This document shows, piece by piece, positions 1 through 9,789 of a DNA stretch of 64,000 nt. Position 1 is the first letter of the stretch, and each line of letters starts with the position of its first letter. The notes under the pieces were generated by a model, which was not told the origin of the DNA, did no database searches, and was given only the letters and a program-made list of their open reading frames with translations. The stretch is from Mesoflavibacter zeaxanthinifaciens DSM 18436. GTDB taxonomy: Bacteria > Bacteroidota > Bacteroidia > Flavobacteriales > Flavobacteriaceae. Where the stretch lies: positions 124,001-188,000 of the forward strand of contig NZ_AULQ01000002.1 of assembly GCF_000422365.1 (NCBI RefSeq), read 5' to 3'. A program made the translations under genes and the position numbers.

Positions 1-803
1 AACCCAACTTCATTCACATTATGCGCTCCAGACTCTAATAGTTTTCTAGCAACTTCCATTTTATAATCAAATAAAAAACTAAATACAGAATCTCCGTAAA
101 TTTGCTTAAAACCTTCTTTTAATTTTTTTAAAGGCAAACCTATTTCGTCAGAAAGCTCTTGTAAAGTTGGTGGTTCTGACATCCTTGTAATTATAACATC
201 TTTAGCTTTTTTTATTTTTGCAACATTGCTTTCGTCTACTAAAAAAGGACATTGCTCTATATCTGCATCTTCGCCTTTATTAAAATAAAGACTTAAAAGC
301 TCATAAGCTTTTCCCTTAAAATATAGATTTTTGATAGACGAATTCAAATTATAATTCACAATTTGATTTAATGTAATAGCCATAGATGGCGAAATTTTTC
401 CATCCTTATAATATTTTTTATCACGATTATCTTCACTTAAAAAGGTGATATAATTTGCTTCTTGAGAAAATAAACCGTGAAATTTTTCTATTGAAATCAA
501 TAACGTCACCAACCAACAATTTGGGTTTACTTCTAAATGTATCGGTAAATCTCTTTCTGGATTGTAAAGCAATAAAGAAGATTCTTCCTTAATGTCCAAA
601 CGATAAGTTCCATTATTAAAAACAAAAGTACTTTCACCTTTTAAACAAAAATGAAACTGTATAAAACTACTATCTATAAAACGTTCAATAACTTGATTTT
701 CAGAGGTTTCATTTTGATAAGTTAAAACAAAAACCTCATCATCAACTTGGGTTTCATTAAAAGAACCTTTAGCGTTATTTTTTTTAGCTATTGAAAGTGA
801 CAT
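1..803 (-). CDS. AraC-family transcriptional regulator (partial, runs off left edge)
   Basis: Reading leftward from an ATG at 803, 267 codons stay open to the window edge, so the C-terminal end is missing. The visible protein has an N-terminal ligand-sensing region with short beta-strand-like segments, then the start of an AraC-type helix-turn-helix: from about residue 205 a stretch containing PPTLQELSDEIGLPLKKLKE, followed by the second-helix region KQIYGDSVFSFLFDYKME. It is divergent from hemA with a 198-base gap. In flavobacteria an AraC regulator often sits beside hemA, so control of the haem genes is plausible but is inference. Family assignment is firm; the ligand is unknown. Confidence 0.85.
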   Translation of the reverse strand, partial: MSLSIAKKNNAKGSFNETQVDDEVFVLTYQNETSENQVIERFIDSSFIQFHFCLKGESTFVFNNGTYRLDIKEESSLLLYNPERDLPIHLEVNPNCWLVTLLISIEKFHGLFSQEANYITFLSEDNRDKKYYKDGKISPSMAITLNQIVNYNLNSSIKNLYFKGKAYELLSLYFNKGEDADIEQCPFLVDESNVAKIKKAKDVIITRMSEPPTLQELSDEIGLPLKKLKEGFKQIYGDSVFSFLFDYKMEVARKLLESGAHNVNEVG

Positions 804-957
804 ATTTATCTTTTATTTAGAATGATTCTAAACAAAAGCGCTTAAAACCATTGTGATTACTACAAAAATATGATAATTGTCATTGTTTTGAAAAAAACAT
901 GCATAAAAAACGCTAATCGATATTAAAAGTTCCTTTAGCGTTATTTTTTATTTAGCT
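766..957 (+). repeat. Imperfect direct repeat flanking the AraC start
   Basis: The segment CCTTTAGCGTTATTTTTT recurs: copy one at 766-789 lies inside the first codons of the AraC gene, copy two at 932-957 lies in the hemA leader. Both copies continue into TTTAGCT after a short run of T. The match is about 18 exact bases plus the flank. It could be a small tandem duplication or a pair of regulator sites. Confidence 0.5.
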
Positions 958-964
958 TACTATA

Positions 965-972
965 TAAATTTG
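965..972 (+). promoter_or_regulatory. Possible -7 element for hemA
   Basis: TAAATTTG matches the Bacteroidetes -7 consensus TAnnTTTG exactly and ends 29 bases before the hemA ATG. I see no good TTG -33 element at the usual 17-19 base spacing, so the call is weak. Confidence 0.3.
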
Positions 973-1001
973 TATCGCAATAAAGTCCCAGTCAGGTAAA
1001 C

Positions 1002-2264
1002 ATGGAGCATTATCAAAAGTCTTTAGGCACTTATTTCTATGCCTTAGGTTTAAGTTATAAAAAAGCAGACGCAGAAATTAGAGGTCATTTTAGTTTAGAT
1101 GAAAATTCTAAAACTGCGTTATTGCAACAAGCTAAAGCCAACGGAATAGAGAGCTTAGTAGTCACTTCAACATGTAACAGAACCGAAATTTATGGTTTTG
1201 CACAACATCCATATCAACTAATTCAATTACTTTGTGATAATTCTAAAGGCAATGTAGAAGAGTTTCAAAAATACGCTTATATCTACAAAGGTAATGATGC
1301 AGTCTCACATTTATTTAAGGTAGGATCTGGTTTAGATAGTCAAATTTTAGGTGATTTTGAAATTATTGGGCAACTTAAAAAGAGTGCTTCAGAATCAAAA
1401 AAATATAATTTATTAAACCCTTTTTTAGAACGTTTACTTAACTCGGTTATACAAGCCAGTAAACGTATAAAAACAGAAACAGATATTTCTACGGGCGCAA
1501 CAAGCGTGTCATTTGCATCGGTACATTATATTTTAAATAATGTAGATAATGTTTCAGAAAAAAATATTTTACTATTCGGAACAGGAAAAATTGGTCGTAA
1601 CACATGTGAGAATTTAGTAAAACACTCTAAAAATTCGCACATCACATTAATAAACCGTACAAAAGATAAAGCCGAGGCTATTGCAGGAAAATTTAATCTT
1701 ATTGTAAAAGATTATGCAAACCTGCAAGAAGAGATTAATAAAGCAGATATTTTAATTGTTGCTACTGGTGCACAAAACCCAACAGTAGACAAACATCTTA
1801 TCCAATCCAAAAAAGGCTTATTAATTTTAGACTTATCTATACCTAAAAATGTCAACGAAAATGTAACCGACTTAAAAAATGTAAAGCTGGTACATTTAGA
1901 TGATTTATCACAAATTACCGATGAGACTCTAGAACGTAGAAAAAAACATATTCCTGTTGCAGAGTCTATTATAGAAGATATTAAAACAGATTTTGATGCT
2001 TGGTTAACTACACGCAAATTTGCACCTACAATTAAAGCATTAAAAGATAAACTATTAGACTTTAAAGCTGCTGAATTAGATACTCAACGCAAAAAAATGG
2101 CTAACTTTAACGAAGAACAAGCCGAATTAATTAGTAATAATATCATTCAAAAAATTACTAACCATTTTGCGCACCATTTAAAAGACGATTTAACCTCAAC
2201 AGACGATAGTCTAGAACTTATAAAAAAAGTGTTTCAATTAGAAAACACCACAACCAATGTCTAA
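1002..2264 (+). CDS. hemA: Glutamyl-tRNA reductase
   Basis: Catalyses the first committed step of C5-pathway haem synthesis: NADPH-dependent reduction of glutamyl-tRNA(Glu) to glutamate-1-semialdehyde. The signature TCNRTEIYG is at residues 57-65 with the catalytic Cys58. A Rossmann NADPH-binding stretch LFGTGKIGRN lies near residue 192, and a C-terminal helical dimerisation region follows. The length of 420 residues is normal for the family. It opens a haem gene run and its last 8 bases overlap hemC, indicating translational coupling. The upstream AraC gene is a candidate regulator. Confidence 0.96.
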   Translation: MEHYQKSLGTYFYALGLSYKKADAEIRGHFSLDENSKTALLQQAKANGIESLVVTSTCNRTEIYGFAQHPYQLIQLLCDNSKGNVEEFQKYAYIYKGNDAVSHLFKVGSGLDSQILGDFEIIGQLKKSASESKKYNLLNPFLERLLNSVIQASKRIKTETDISTGATSVSFASVHYILNNVDNVSEKNILLFGTGKIGRNTCENLVKHSKNSHITLINRTKDKAEAIAGKFNLIVKDYANLQEEINKADILIVATGAQNPTVDKHLIQSKKGLLILDLSIPKNVNENVTDLKNVKLVHLDDLSQITDETLERRKKHIPVAESIIEDIKTDFDAWLTTRKFAPTIKALKDKLLDFKAAELDTQRKKMANFNEEQAELISNNIIQKITNHFAHHLKDDLTSTDDSLELIKKVFQLENTTTNV

Positions 2265-3837
2265 AACCATTAGAATAGGAACTCGCGATAGCGAGCTAGC
2301 TCTTTATCAAGCCAAAGTAGTACAAAAATTATTAGAAGAAAAAGGTCATAAAACCATATTAGTACCTGTAAAATCTACAGGAGATATTGTTTTAGACAAA
2401 CCACTTTACGAGCTTGGTATTACCGGAATTTTTACCAGAACATTAGATATTGCAATGCTTAATCACGATATAGATATTGCTGTACATTCTTTAAAAGATG
2501 TTCCTACAATATTGCCTAAAGGCATCGTACAAGGAGCTGTTTTAAAACGTGGCAACATCCGTGATACATTGGTGTTTAAAAAAAATGAAGAGTTTTTAGC
2601 TTCAAAAAACGGAACCATTGCAACTGGTAGCTTACGCAGACGCGCACAATGGTTAAACCGCTATCCAACCCATAACGTTGTAGATTTAAGAGGAAATGTA
2701 AACACACGTTTACAAAAGCTAGAAGATAACGATTGGGACGGCGCCATTTTTGCAGCAGCAGGTATTGGTCGTCTAAATTTAAGACCAGAAAACTCTGTAA
2801 ATTTAGAATGGATGGTACCGGCACCAGCACAAGGAGCCATTATGGTTGCAGTTTTAGATGAAGACGAAGAAACTAAAAACATCATCTCTGAAATTAATCA
2901 CGAAGAAACAGAAATCTGTACAACTATTGAACGTACATTTTTAAATAAATTAGAAGGTGGTTGTACTGCGCCAATAGGTGGATCTGCTTTTATAAAAAAT
3001 GACGAAATTCACTTCCATGGTGTATTACTAAGTAAAGATGGCACTAAAAAAATTGAAGTTAAGCGCACAAAACCTGTTGGCGAGCATTATGATTTAGCCG
3101 AATGGGCTGCAGAATACATCATTGAACGTGGCGGAAAACGTTTAATGGACCAGTTAAAAGATGAAGATAAACAGGTTAATATCTACTCTACAAAATCATT
3201 TACAGAAGATCAACGCTTCTTATTTAATGAAAAAGTAACGCCAGAAAGTAGTGACTTTATCAAAATAAGCCTTAACCGCATTCATCCAAGATTTGTAAAA
3301 AACGAAATTGAAAACGTAGTTATTACTAGTAAAAATGCTGTCGAAGCTTTATTGACAAGCTTCTCTCCTATAGAGCTTCAATTTAAAAACATCTATTGCG
3401 TTGGAAGACGTACCAAAAAACTGATAGAAAAAAGAATTGGCAAGGTTAAACACAGCGAAAAAAACGCAAAAAAACTAGCCAATTATTTAGTTGAACATAT
3501 GGAAGGTACAGAAGTAACTTATTTCTGTAGCAACTTACGCTTAGACGACTTACCTAGCATTTTAGAAAACAACAATATTAAGGTAAACGAAATTGAAGCC
3601 TATCAAACAAAATACGATAGTTTAAAAGTACCTGAGTCTGTAGAAGGTGTTATGTTTTATAGTCCTTCAACAGTACAGAGTTATAAAAAAGAAAACATTG
3701 CTAATGGTATTGCATTTTGCATTGGCGAAACTACAGCAAAAGAAGCAAGCAAACATTTTAAAGATGTACGTATTGCAAAAGTACCAACTGTAGAAAGCGT
3801 TATAGAATTAGTAAATGACTTTTACACCAACAAGTAA
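2257..3837 (+). CDS. hemC: Hydroxymethylbilane synthase / uroporphyrinogen-III synthase fusion
   Basis: Residues 1 to about 300 are porphobilinogen deaminase: [16 protein letters not shown] at the N-terminus, HSLKDVPT, and [11 protein letters not shown] in which Cys236 should carry the dipyrromethane cofactor. From about residue 305 to 526 there is a second domain of uroporphyrinogen-III synthase type (HemD), with the phrases [13 protein letters not shown] and [10 protein letters not shown]. The protein is about 220 residues longer than a lone HemC. One polypeptide would therefore convert porphobilinogen to hydroxymethylbilane and then close it to uroporphyrinogen III. HemD sequences diverge strongly, so the second half is slightly less certain than the first. 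Confidence 0.93.
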   Translation: MSKTIRIGTRDSELALYQAKVVQKLLEEKGHKTILVPVKSTGDIVLDKPLYELGITGIFTRTLDIAMLNHDIDIAVHSLKDVPTILPKGIVQGAVLKRGNIRDTLVFKKNEEFLASKNGTIATGSLRRRAQWLNRYPTHNVVDLRGNVNTRLQKLEDNDWDGAIFAAAGIGRLNLRPENSVNLEWMVPAPAQGAIMVAVLDEDEETKNIISEINHEETEICTTIERTFLNKLEGGCTAPIGGSAFIKNDEIHFHGVLLSKDGTKKIEVKRTKPVGEHYDLAEWAAEYIIERGGKRLMDQLKDEDKQVNIYSTKSFTEDQRFLFNEKVTPESSDFIKISLNRIHPRFVKNEIENVVITSKNAVEALLTSFSPIELQFKNIYCVGRRTKKLIEKRIGKVKHSEKNAKKLANYLVEHMEGTEVTYFCSNLRLDDLPSILENNNIKVNEIEAYQTKYDSLKVPESVEGVMFYSPSTVQSYKKENIANGIAFCIGETTAKEASKHFKDVRIAKVPTVESVIELVNDFYTNK

Positions 3838-3866
3838 AAAAAACCGTTTTAACGGAACATAAAAAT

Positions 3867-4892
3867 ATGATTAAAAACGATTTATTTTTAAGAGCATTAA
3901 AAGGAGAAACCGTAGAACGTCCACCAGTTTGGATGATGCGTCAAGCAGGTCGTTACCTTCCAGAATTTATGGAAATTAAAGCCAAATACGATTTCTTTAC
4001 ACGTTGTCAAACACCAGAATTAGCAAGCGAAATTACCGTACAACCTATACGTCGTTACGGTATGGATGCAGCTATTTTATTTAGTGATATTTTAGTAATT
4101 CCTCAAGCCATGAATATTGAGGTACAAATGAAACCTAATTTTGGTCCCTATTTACCAAATCCAATACGCACACAACAAGATGTAGACAATGTAATTGTAC
4201 CAGACGTTACAGAAGCATTAGACTACGTATATCAAGCCATAAAAGCAACCAAAGAAAAACTTAATGACGAAATTCCGTTAATAGGTTTTGCAGGTTCACC
4301 ATGGACAATTTTATGTTACTGTGTACAAGGACAAGGCAGCAAAAACTTTGACAAAGCCAAAAAATTCTGTTTTACAAATCCAGTTGCAGCACATCAAATG
4401 CTTCAAAAGATAACAGATACAACCATTGCCTACTTAAAAGAAAAAGTAAAAGCAGGTTGTAACGCTGTGCAAGTGTTTGATTCTTGGGGCGGAATGCTTT
4501 CTCCTGAAGATTATCAAGAGTTTTCATGGAAATACATTCAGCAAATTATAGATGCCTTAAAAGACGATGCTCCAGTAATTGCATTTGGTAAAGGTTGCTG
4601 GTTCGCATTAGACGTTATGGCAAAATCTGGCGCATCTGCTTTAGGTGTAGATTGGACGTGCTCACCAAGAAACGCGCGTTATTTAACTGGCAATAACATT
4701 ACTTTACAAGGTAATTTTGATCCAACACGATTATATTCTTCACCAGAAAAAATTAAAACTATGGTGACAGATATGATTAATCAATTTGGTAAAGATAAAT
4801 ACATCGTTAATTTAGGTCATGGTATTTTACCAGATATACCTTTAGAAAACGCAAAAGCATTTATAGATGCTGTAAAAAACTATAAAGCTTAA
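3867..4892 (+). CDS. hemE: Uroporphyrinogen decarboxylase
   Basis: Decarboxylates the four acetate side chains of uroporphyrinogen III to give coproporphyrinogen III. The N-terminal family signature [16 protein letters not shown] is at residues 19-34, and the second signature [12 protein letters not shown] follows near residue 142. The length of 341 residues is typical and the TIM-barrel enzyme needs no cofactor. It follows the hemCD fusion by 29 bases and supplies the substrate of HemF encoded downstream. Confidence 0.96.
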   Translation: MIKNDLFLRALKGETVERPPVWMMRQAGRYLPEFMEIKAKYDFFTRCQTPELASEITVQPIRRYGMDAAILFSDILVIPQAMNIEVQMKPNFGPYLPNPIRTQQDVDNVIVPDVTEALDYVYQAIKATKEKLNDEIPLIGFAGSPWTILCYCVQGQGSKNFDKAKKFCFTNPVAAHQMLQKITDTTIAYLKEKVKAGCNAVQVFDSWGGMLSPEDYQEFSWKYIQQIIDALKDDAPVIAFGKGCWFALDVMAKSGASALGVDWTCSPRNARYLTGNNITLQGNFDPTRLYSSPEKIKTMVTDMINQFGKDKYIVNLGHGILPDIPLENAKAFIDAVKNYKA

Positions 4893-4901
4893 AATTTTTA
4901 A

Positions 4902-5048
4902 AGCGTTACCTACTTTTTTAGTAACATTTAGTCATAAATTTCAACTAATAGACGTAAAAAAGTAGGTCGCGCTTTCACTACTCGCTCTCTGCGAGGAGCT
5001 CAAACAAACCGTTCAATCGCTGACGTGTCAAGGAGAGCGTAGTCAAAG
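4902..5048. repeat. Composite palindromic intergenic element
   Basis: The gap after hemE holds two nested inverted repeats. ACCTACTTTTTTA (4908-4920) pairs with TAAAAAAGTAGGT (4955-4967), extended by a 4-base arm AGCG/CGCT outside a 2-base mismatch. CTTTCACTACTCGCTCTC (4972-4989) pairs imperfectly with GAGAGCGTAGTCAAAG (5033-5048). The layout resembles a dispersed, non-coding repeat family and may also act as the hemE terminator. Only this copy is visible here. Confidence 0.5.
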
Positions 5049-5070
5049 CACAACTTTTTAAACTAAAGTT

Positions 5071-5820
5071 ATGATAAAACACATACTACAAGGGTTACAA
5101 GGTTATGCAGGAGCTTTCGGCTTAATTTCAAAATTAAAACTCTGGAAATATTTTTTCATTCCCATCATCATTAGCTTTGTAACAGCAGTAATTATTAGTG
5201 TTTCAGCTTACGGATTATCAGATAATATTGGAAATTTTATTGCAAAAATATGGTTTTGGGATTGGGGAAAAGAAACCTTTACAACCATTTCTTCTTTTAT
5301 TGGTGGTTTTGTAGTTGTTGCTTTAGGCTTAATTCTTTACAGACATATCATTATGGCACTTTCTGCACCATTTATGAGTCCAGTTTCAGAAAAAATTGAA
5401 GCACATTTAACAGGCATTCAACAACACCAACATCGTAACACATCGTTTTCAGAGCAATTATCTAGAGGTATCAAAATAAACCTAAGAAATTTAACTAGAG
5501 AATTACTACTAACCATACCAATATTATTAATTAGTTTTATTCCTGTAATTGGCATAATATCAGGTATATTACTATTTTTAACACAAGCCTATTACGCAGG
5601 TTTTGGTAATATGGATTACACCTTAGAAAGACATTTTAAGTATAAAGAAAGTATAAGTTTTGTTAGACGTTATCGTGGTATTGCAATAGGTAATGGTATT
5701 GTTTTTATGCTACTACTTTTAATCCCTATTTTTGGTATCATACTAGTATTACCTTTGTCTGTTACTGCTGCGTCTTTAAAAACTGTACAAGTGATTAATG
5801 CCGAAAAATTAAGCCATTAA
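5071..5820 (+). CDS. EI24 domain-containing (CysZ-like) membrane protein
   Basis: A 249-residue multi-pass protein with hydrophobic segments at about residues 25-50, 70-100, 140-170 and 205-235. The phrase FISLKLWKYFFIP-like start (here KLKLWKYFFIPIIISF) and the overall layout fit the EI24/CysZ family, whose characterised member imports sulfate. Its place inside the haem run, 178 bases after hemE and 1 base before the GNAT gene, suggests co-transcription, but I infer no direct haem function. Confidence 0.75.
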   Translation: MIKHILQGLQGYAGAFGLISKLKLWKYFFIPIIISFVTAVIISVSAYGLSDNIGNFIAKIWFWDWGKETFTTISSFIGGFVVVALGLILYRHIIMALSAPFMSPVSEKIEAHLTGIQQHQHRNTSFSEQLSRGIKINLRNLTRELLLTIPILLISFIPVIGIISGILLFLTQAYYAGFGNMDYTLERHFKYKESISFVRRYRGIAIGNGIVFMLLLLIPIFGIILVLPLSVTAASLKTVQVINAEKLSH

Positions 5821-5821
5821 A

Positions 5822-6361
5822 ATGAATTTAAGATTTGACAACTTTGAAATCAAACCAATCCATAACGGTGACGCTTGGAAATTATGCGATTTTATGGTTG
5901 CAAATCAAGATAGGTTAAAACGCTTTTTTCCTAAAACATTAGCTCAAAATTTAACTCCAACGTTATCTCAATTATTTGTCGACAAAAAAGTAAAACAGTT
6001 TAATAATAAGGAAGAATTTCTATTTACAATAAAACAATCTGAGTCAAGAGAATTAGCAGGTGTAGTCTATATAAAAGAGCTAAATTGGAACATAAAACAA
6101 GGGGAATTTGCCTACTGCATTGGTTATCCTTTTGAAGGAAAAAACATTACCTCTAAAGCGGTTAAATGTTTAAGCGAATTAGCATTTACCCAATTACATT
6201 TAAACACCTTGCAAATTATAGTTCATAAAGATAATATTGGAAGCGTAAAAGTCGCCGAGAATACTAATTTTAAATGGATTAAAACTTTAAAAAACGAATT
6301 TACTCCAAATGGCGAAAAGCCATTAGACATGGAATTATACGAATTACATAATGAAACATAA
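5822..6361 (+). CDS. GNAT-family N-acetyltransferase (RimJ/RimL-like)
   Basis: A 179-residue acetyl-CoA-dependent acetyltransferase. It begins with an FDNFEIKPIHNGDAWKLCDF strand-helix typical of RimJ/RimL-type GNATs, has a central strand ELAGVVYIKEL, and a late segment HKDNIGSVKVAENTNFKW that matches the family's N-x-x-S-x-x-V-x-E-x-x-x-F motif. It starts 1 base after the EI24 gene and overlaps hemF by 11 bases, so the three are probably translated together. The substrate is unknown. Confidence 0.85.
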   Translation: MNLRFDNFEIKPIHNGDAWKLCDFMVANQDRLKRFFPKTLAQNLTPTLSQLFVDKKVKQFNNKEEFLFTIKQSESRELAGVVYIKELNWNIKQGEFAYCIGYPFEGKNITSKAVKCLSELAFTQLHLNTLQIIVHKDNIGSVKVAENTNFKWIKTLKNEFTPNGEKPLDMELYELHNET

Positions 6362-7253
6362 ATTTTACCAATACATACAAGACTTACAAAACACAATTAC
6401 TGCTGGCTTAGAGGCTATAGACGGAAAAGCCAAATTTGAAGAAGACATTTGGGTTAGACCAGAAGGTGGCGGCGGACGTACACGCGTGATCCAAAACGGA
6501 AATGTGTTTGAAAAAGGCGGCGTCAATATTTCTGGTGTACACGGTAAATTACCAGATAGTATGCAAAAGTATTTTGGTGTAGAAGATGCCGATTTTTTTG
6601 CATGTGGTTTAAGTCTTGTTATTCACCCAAAAAATCCAATGGTGCCAACGGTACACGCTAATTGGCGCTATTTTGAAATGTATGACCAAGACGGAAATAT
6701 TGTAGACCAATGGTTTGGCGGCGGACAAGATTTAACGCCTTATTACCTTTTTGAAGAAGATGCGAAACACTTTCATCAAGTGTGTAAAACAGCTTGCGAT
6801 AAACACAATCCAGAGTTTTATCCAAAATACAAAGCCCGTTGCGACGAGTATTTTCATAACACACATCGTAACGAAGCACGAGGAGTTGGTGGATTATTTT
6901 TTGACTACTGTAAAGCAACAGAAGAAATGAGCATGGAAAACTGGTACAATTTTGTAACCGAAGTTGGTAATAGTTTCCTTGAAGCTTATCTTCCTATAGT
7001 TGAAAAACGTAAAGAATTACCTTACACAAAAGCTCAACGCGATTGGCAAGAAATACGTCGCGGTCGTTATGTCGAATTCAATTTAGTACACGATAAAGGC
7101 ACTTTGTTTGGCTTAAAAACTAATGGACGTATAGAAAGTATTTTAATGAGTCTTCCGCCACATGTACAATGGGTTTACGACCATAATCCAGAAGACGGTA
7201 GTGACGAAGCTAAATTGTTAGACGTACTAAAAAACCCTAAAAATTGGGTATAA
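6351..7253 (+). CDS. hemF: Oxygen-dependent coproporphyrinogen-III oxidase
   Basis: Oxidatively decarboxylates coproporphyrinogen III to protoporphyrinogen IX using O2. The 300-residue length is standard. Diagnostic segments are visible: WVRPEGGGGRTRV near residue 35, FGGGQDLTPYYLFEEDAKHF near 122, and RNEARGVGGLFFDY near 172. It overlaps the preceding GNAT gene and lies 3 bases before the YchJ-like gene. Use of the O2-dependent enzyme fits an aerobic lifestyle; no oxygen-independent HemN is seen in this window. Confidence 0.97.
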   Translation: MKHKFYQYIQDLQNTITAGLEAIDGKAKFEEDIWVRPEGGGGRTRVIQNGNVFEKGGVNISGVHGKLPDSMQKYFGVEDADFFACGLSLVIHPKNPMVPTVHANWRYFEMYDQDGNIVDQWFGGGQDLTPYYLFEEDAKHFHQVCKTACDKHNPEFYPKYKARCDEYFHNTHRNEARGVGGLFFDYCKATEEMSMENWYNFVTEVGNSFLEAYLPIVEKRKELPYTKAQRDWQEIRRGRYVEFNLVHDKGTLFGLKTNGRIESILMSLPPHVQWVYDHNPEDGSDEAKLLDVLKNPKNWV

Positions 7254-7256
7254 CTT

Positions 7257-7622
7257 ATGGATTGCTATTGCGGATCACAAAAGCCTTATAAAGAGTGCTG
7301 CGAAATCTTTCATAAAAATGGAGGTAAAACAGAAACAGCAGAACAATTAATGCGTTCAAGATATTCTGCTTTTGTATTAGCAAATGGCGATTATCTAATG
7401 CAAACACATCATAAAAGTACAAGACCTACAAAAGACAAGAAAAATATCGAAAAATGGGCAAAATCTGTTCAATGGTTAAAATTAGAAGTATTAGAAACTA
7501 CTGTAGATACAGTAAAATTTAACGCATTCTTTTTTGAAAACGGAAAACCAGATGTTATCCATGAAAATTCTAAATTTGTAAAAGAAAATAACCATTGGTA
7601 TTATCTAGGTTTTGCAAAATAA
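7257..7622 (+). CDS. YchJ-family protein with SEC-C-like zinc motif
   Basis: A 121-residue protein starting with CYCGSQKPYKECC, a SEC-C-type cysteine motif, followed by LMRSRYSAFVLANGDYLMQT, which is characteristic of the YchJ family and its NTF2-like fold. It lies 3 bases after hemF and 34 bases before hemB, within the same transcription unit. The biochemical role of the family is not established; a metal-binding or protein-binding function is suggested by the cysteines. Confidence 0.8.
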   Translation: MDCYCGSQKPYKECCEIFHKNGGKTETAEQLMRSRYSAFVLANGDYLMQTHHKSTRPTKDKKNIEKWAKSVQWLKLEVLETTVDTVKFNAFFFENGKPDVIHENSKFVKENNHWYYLGFAK

Positions 7623-7656
7623 ATCATTTAAGTAAACACTTAAAAAACACAATTAC

Positions 7657-8646
7657 ATGTATCCTTTAAGAAGAAACAGAAGACTAAGAACTAACGAGGC
7701 TATAAGAAGCTTAGTTAGAGAAACCATTATATCACCAAACGATTTTTTAGTACCACTTTTTGTGGTAGAAGGTAAAGGCGTAAAAGAAGAAATTGCATCT
7801 ATGCCAAACTATTATCGTTACAGCTTAGATTTATTAGAAAATGAAGTCAAAGAACTATGGAAGTTAGGCTTAAAGTCGGTATTGCTATTTGTAAAAGTAC
7901 CCGACAACTTAAAAGACAATAAAGGGACAGAAGCTTTAAATCCAGATGGACTAATGCAGCGCGCTATCAAAACTGTAAAAAACGCATGTCCAAACATGTT
8001 AGTAATGACAGATGTGGCTTTAGATCCATTTTCGTCTTACGGTCATGATGGTATTGTAGACAACGGGCAAATTATTAATGATGATACTGCTGAAGTTTTA
8101 GCAGAAATGAGCGTCTCTCATGCAGAAGCTGGTGCAGATTTTGTTGCGCCAAGCGATATGATGGATGGACGTATTTTAACCATTCGTGAAGCTTTGGAAG
8201 ACGAAGGTTTTATCAACACAGGTATCATGAGTTACTCTGCTAAATATGCATCTGCATTTTATGGACCGTTTCGTGATGCGTTAGACTCTGCTCCAGTAGA
8301 TATGGTTGATGTACCAAAAGACAAAAAAACCTACCAAATGGATTATGCAAACCGTTTTGAAGCCATAAGAGAAACCGAAATGGATATAGACGAAGGTGCA
8401 GATATCGTTATGGTAAAACCAGGATTATGCTACTTGGATATTGTACGTGAAATTAAAAACGAAGTTGATGTTCCTGTAGCAGTTTATCAAGTCTCTGGTG
8501 AGTATGCCATGCTTAAAGCTGCTGCCGAAAAAGGTTGGCTAGAACACGATGCTGTAATGCTAGAACAAGTTACAGCAATAAAACGTGCTGGCGCAGACAT
8601 TATTGCAAGCTACTTTGCTAAAGATGTTGTAAAATTATTATCGTAA
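7657..8646 (+). CDS. hemB: Delta-aminolevulinic acid dehydratase (porphobilinogen synthase)
   Basis: Condenses two 5-aminolevulinate molecules to porphobilinogen, the substrate of HemC. RRNRRLRTNEAIRSLVRET near the N-terminus is typical. The active-site phrases APSDMMDGR and YSAKYASAFYGPFRDA (Schiff-base Lys near 196) and MVKPGLCYLD (second Lys near 253) are all present. At 329 residues it is full length. Its position after hemF completes the supply side of the pathway in this cluster; hemL and hemH are not in the window. Confidence 0.97.
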   Translation: MYPLRRNRRLRTNEAIRSLVRETIISPNDFLVPLFVVEGKGVKEEIASMPNYYRYSLDLLENEVKELWKLGLKSVLLFVKVPDNLKDNKGTEALNPDGLMQRAIKTVKNACPNMLVMTDVALDPFSSYGHDGIVDNGQIINDDTAEVLAEMSVSHAEAGADFVAPSDMMDGRILTIREALEDEGFINTGIMSYSAKYASAFYGPFRDALDSAPVDMVDVPKDKKTYQMDYANRFEAIRETEMDIDEGADIVMVKPGLCYLDIVREIKNEVDVPVAVYQVSGEYAMLKAAAEKGWLEHDAVMLEQVTAIKRAGADIIASYFAKDVVKLLS

Positions 8647-8676
8647 CTTAGCACAAACTAAAACCAAAAACAACCT

Positions 8677-9789
8677 ATGGGATTACTCCTTTTTTACGCG
8701 TTTGTATCGATTTTCTTTTCGTTTTTATGCTCTATTTTAGAAGCTGTTTTACTTAGTATCACACCAACATTTATTAATGTTAAAAAACAAGAAGGTAAGC
8801 TTTATGCAGAAGATTTAGAGGCTTTAAAAAAAGACGTAGATCGTCCATTAATAGCTATTTTAACTTTAAATACAATTGCTCACACAGTTGGTGCCATATT
8901 GGTTGGTGTACAAGCAAAAGCTGCATATGCAGAACTTTTTGGTTCTGAAATAAAATCGTTTTTAGGCATTAAATTTACAGAAGATGTTATGGTTGGTGTA
9001 GTATCATCAATCATGACAGTTTTAATATTAGTAGCTTCAGAGATTATCCCAAAAACCATAGGCGCAACGTATTGGAAAAAGCTAGCTAACTTTACTACAA
9101 AAGCACTTCATATATTAATATTTCCGCTTAAGTGGACAGGAATATTATGGATCTTACAACTTACCACAAAGTTAATTGGCGGTAAAGGTCATCATGGAAG
9201 CGTACTAAGTCGTGAAGATTTTCATGCAATGACAGATATGGCTCACGAAGAAGGTGTATTTCAAGAAAACGAAAGTAAAATCATAAAAAATCTTTTAACC
9301 TTTAAAGATGTAATGGCTAAAGATGTCATGACGCCAAGAACCGTTATGAAAACCGAAAGCGATGCCACATCTGTAGAAGACTTTTTTAATAAAAATCTAA
9401 ACCTTCGTTTTTCAAGAATTCCTATTTATACCGATGCAGAAGACAACATTAAAGGCTTAGTTTTAAAAGACGAAATCTTTAAGGAAATGGCTTTAGGTAA
9501 TGGTACAAAAAAGCTAGCAGATTTAAGAAGAGATATTATAATTGTTCAAAGAAATTTACCAATACCAACACTTTTTGAAAAACTAGTAGAAACCAGAAAC
9601 CATATGGCGCTAGTAGTTGACGAATACGGAAGTGTTAGTGGTTTAGTAACTATGGAAGACGTTATAGAAACACTTTTAGGACTTGAAATTATGGACGAAA
9701 GTGATAACGTTTCAGATCTTCAACATTTAGCAAGAAAAAGTTGGGAAGCACGTGCTAAAAAACTAGGAATTATAGAAAACGAAAATTAA
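8677..9789 (+). CDS. CNNM/CorC-type (DUF21 + CBS pair) membrane protein
   Basis: Residues 1 to about 175 form a DUF21 membrane domain with hydrophobic stretches at about 1-25, 65-85, 105-130 and 145-165, including the family phrase ASEIIPKTIGATYW. A tandem CBS domain pair follows (about 205-335), seen in DVMTPRTVMKTE and HMALVVDEYGSVSGLVTMED. Such proteins bind adenine nucleotides and are linked to Mg2+ or Co2+ handling. The usual C-terminal CorC/HlyC domain is absent, so at 370 residues this is the short form. The stop shares one base with the next start. Confidence 0.87.
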   Translation: MGLLLFYAFVSIFFSFLCSILEAVLLSITPTFINVKKQEGKLYAEDLEALKKDVDRPLIAILTLNTIAHTVGAILVGVQAKAAYAELFGSEIKSFLGIKFTEDVMVGVVSSIMTVLILVASEIIPKTIGATYWKKLANFTTKALHILIFPLKWTGILWILQLTTKLIGGKGHHGSVLSREDFHAMTDMAHEEGVFQENESKIIKNLLTFKDVMAKDVMTPRTVMKTESDATSVEDFFNKNLNLRFSRIPIYTDAEDNIKGLVLKDEIFKEMALGNGTKKLADLRRDIIIVQRNLPIPTLFEKLVETRNHMALVVDEYGSVSGLVTMEDVIETLLGLEIMDESDNVSDLQHLARKSWEARAKKLGIIENEN

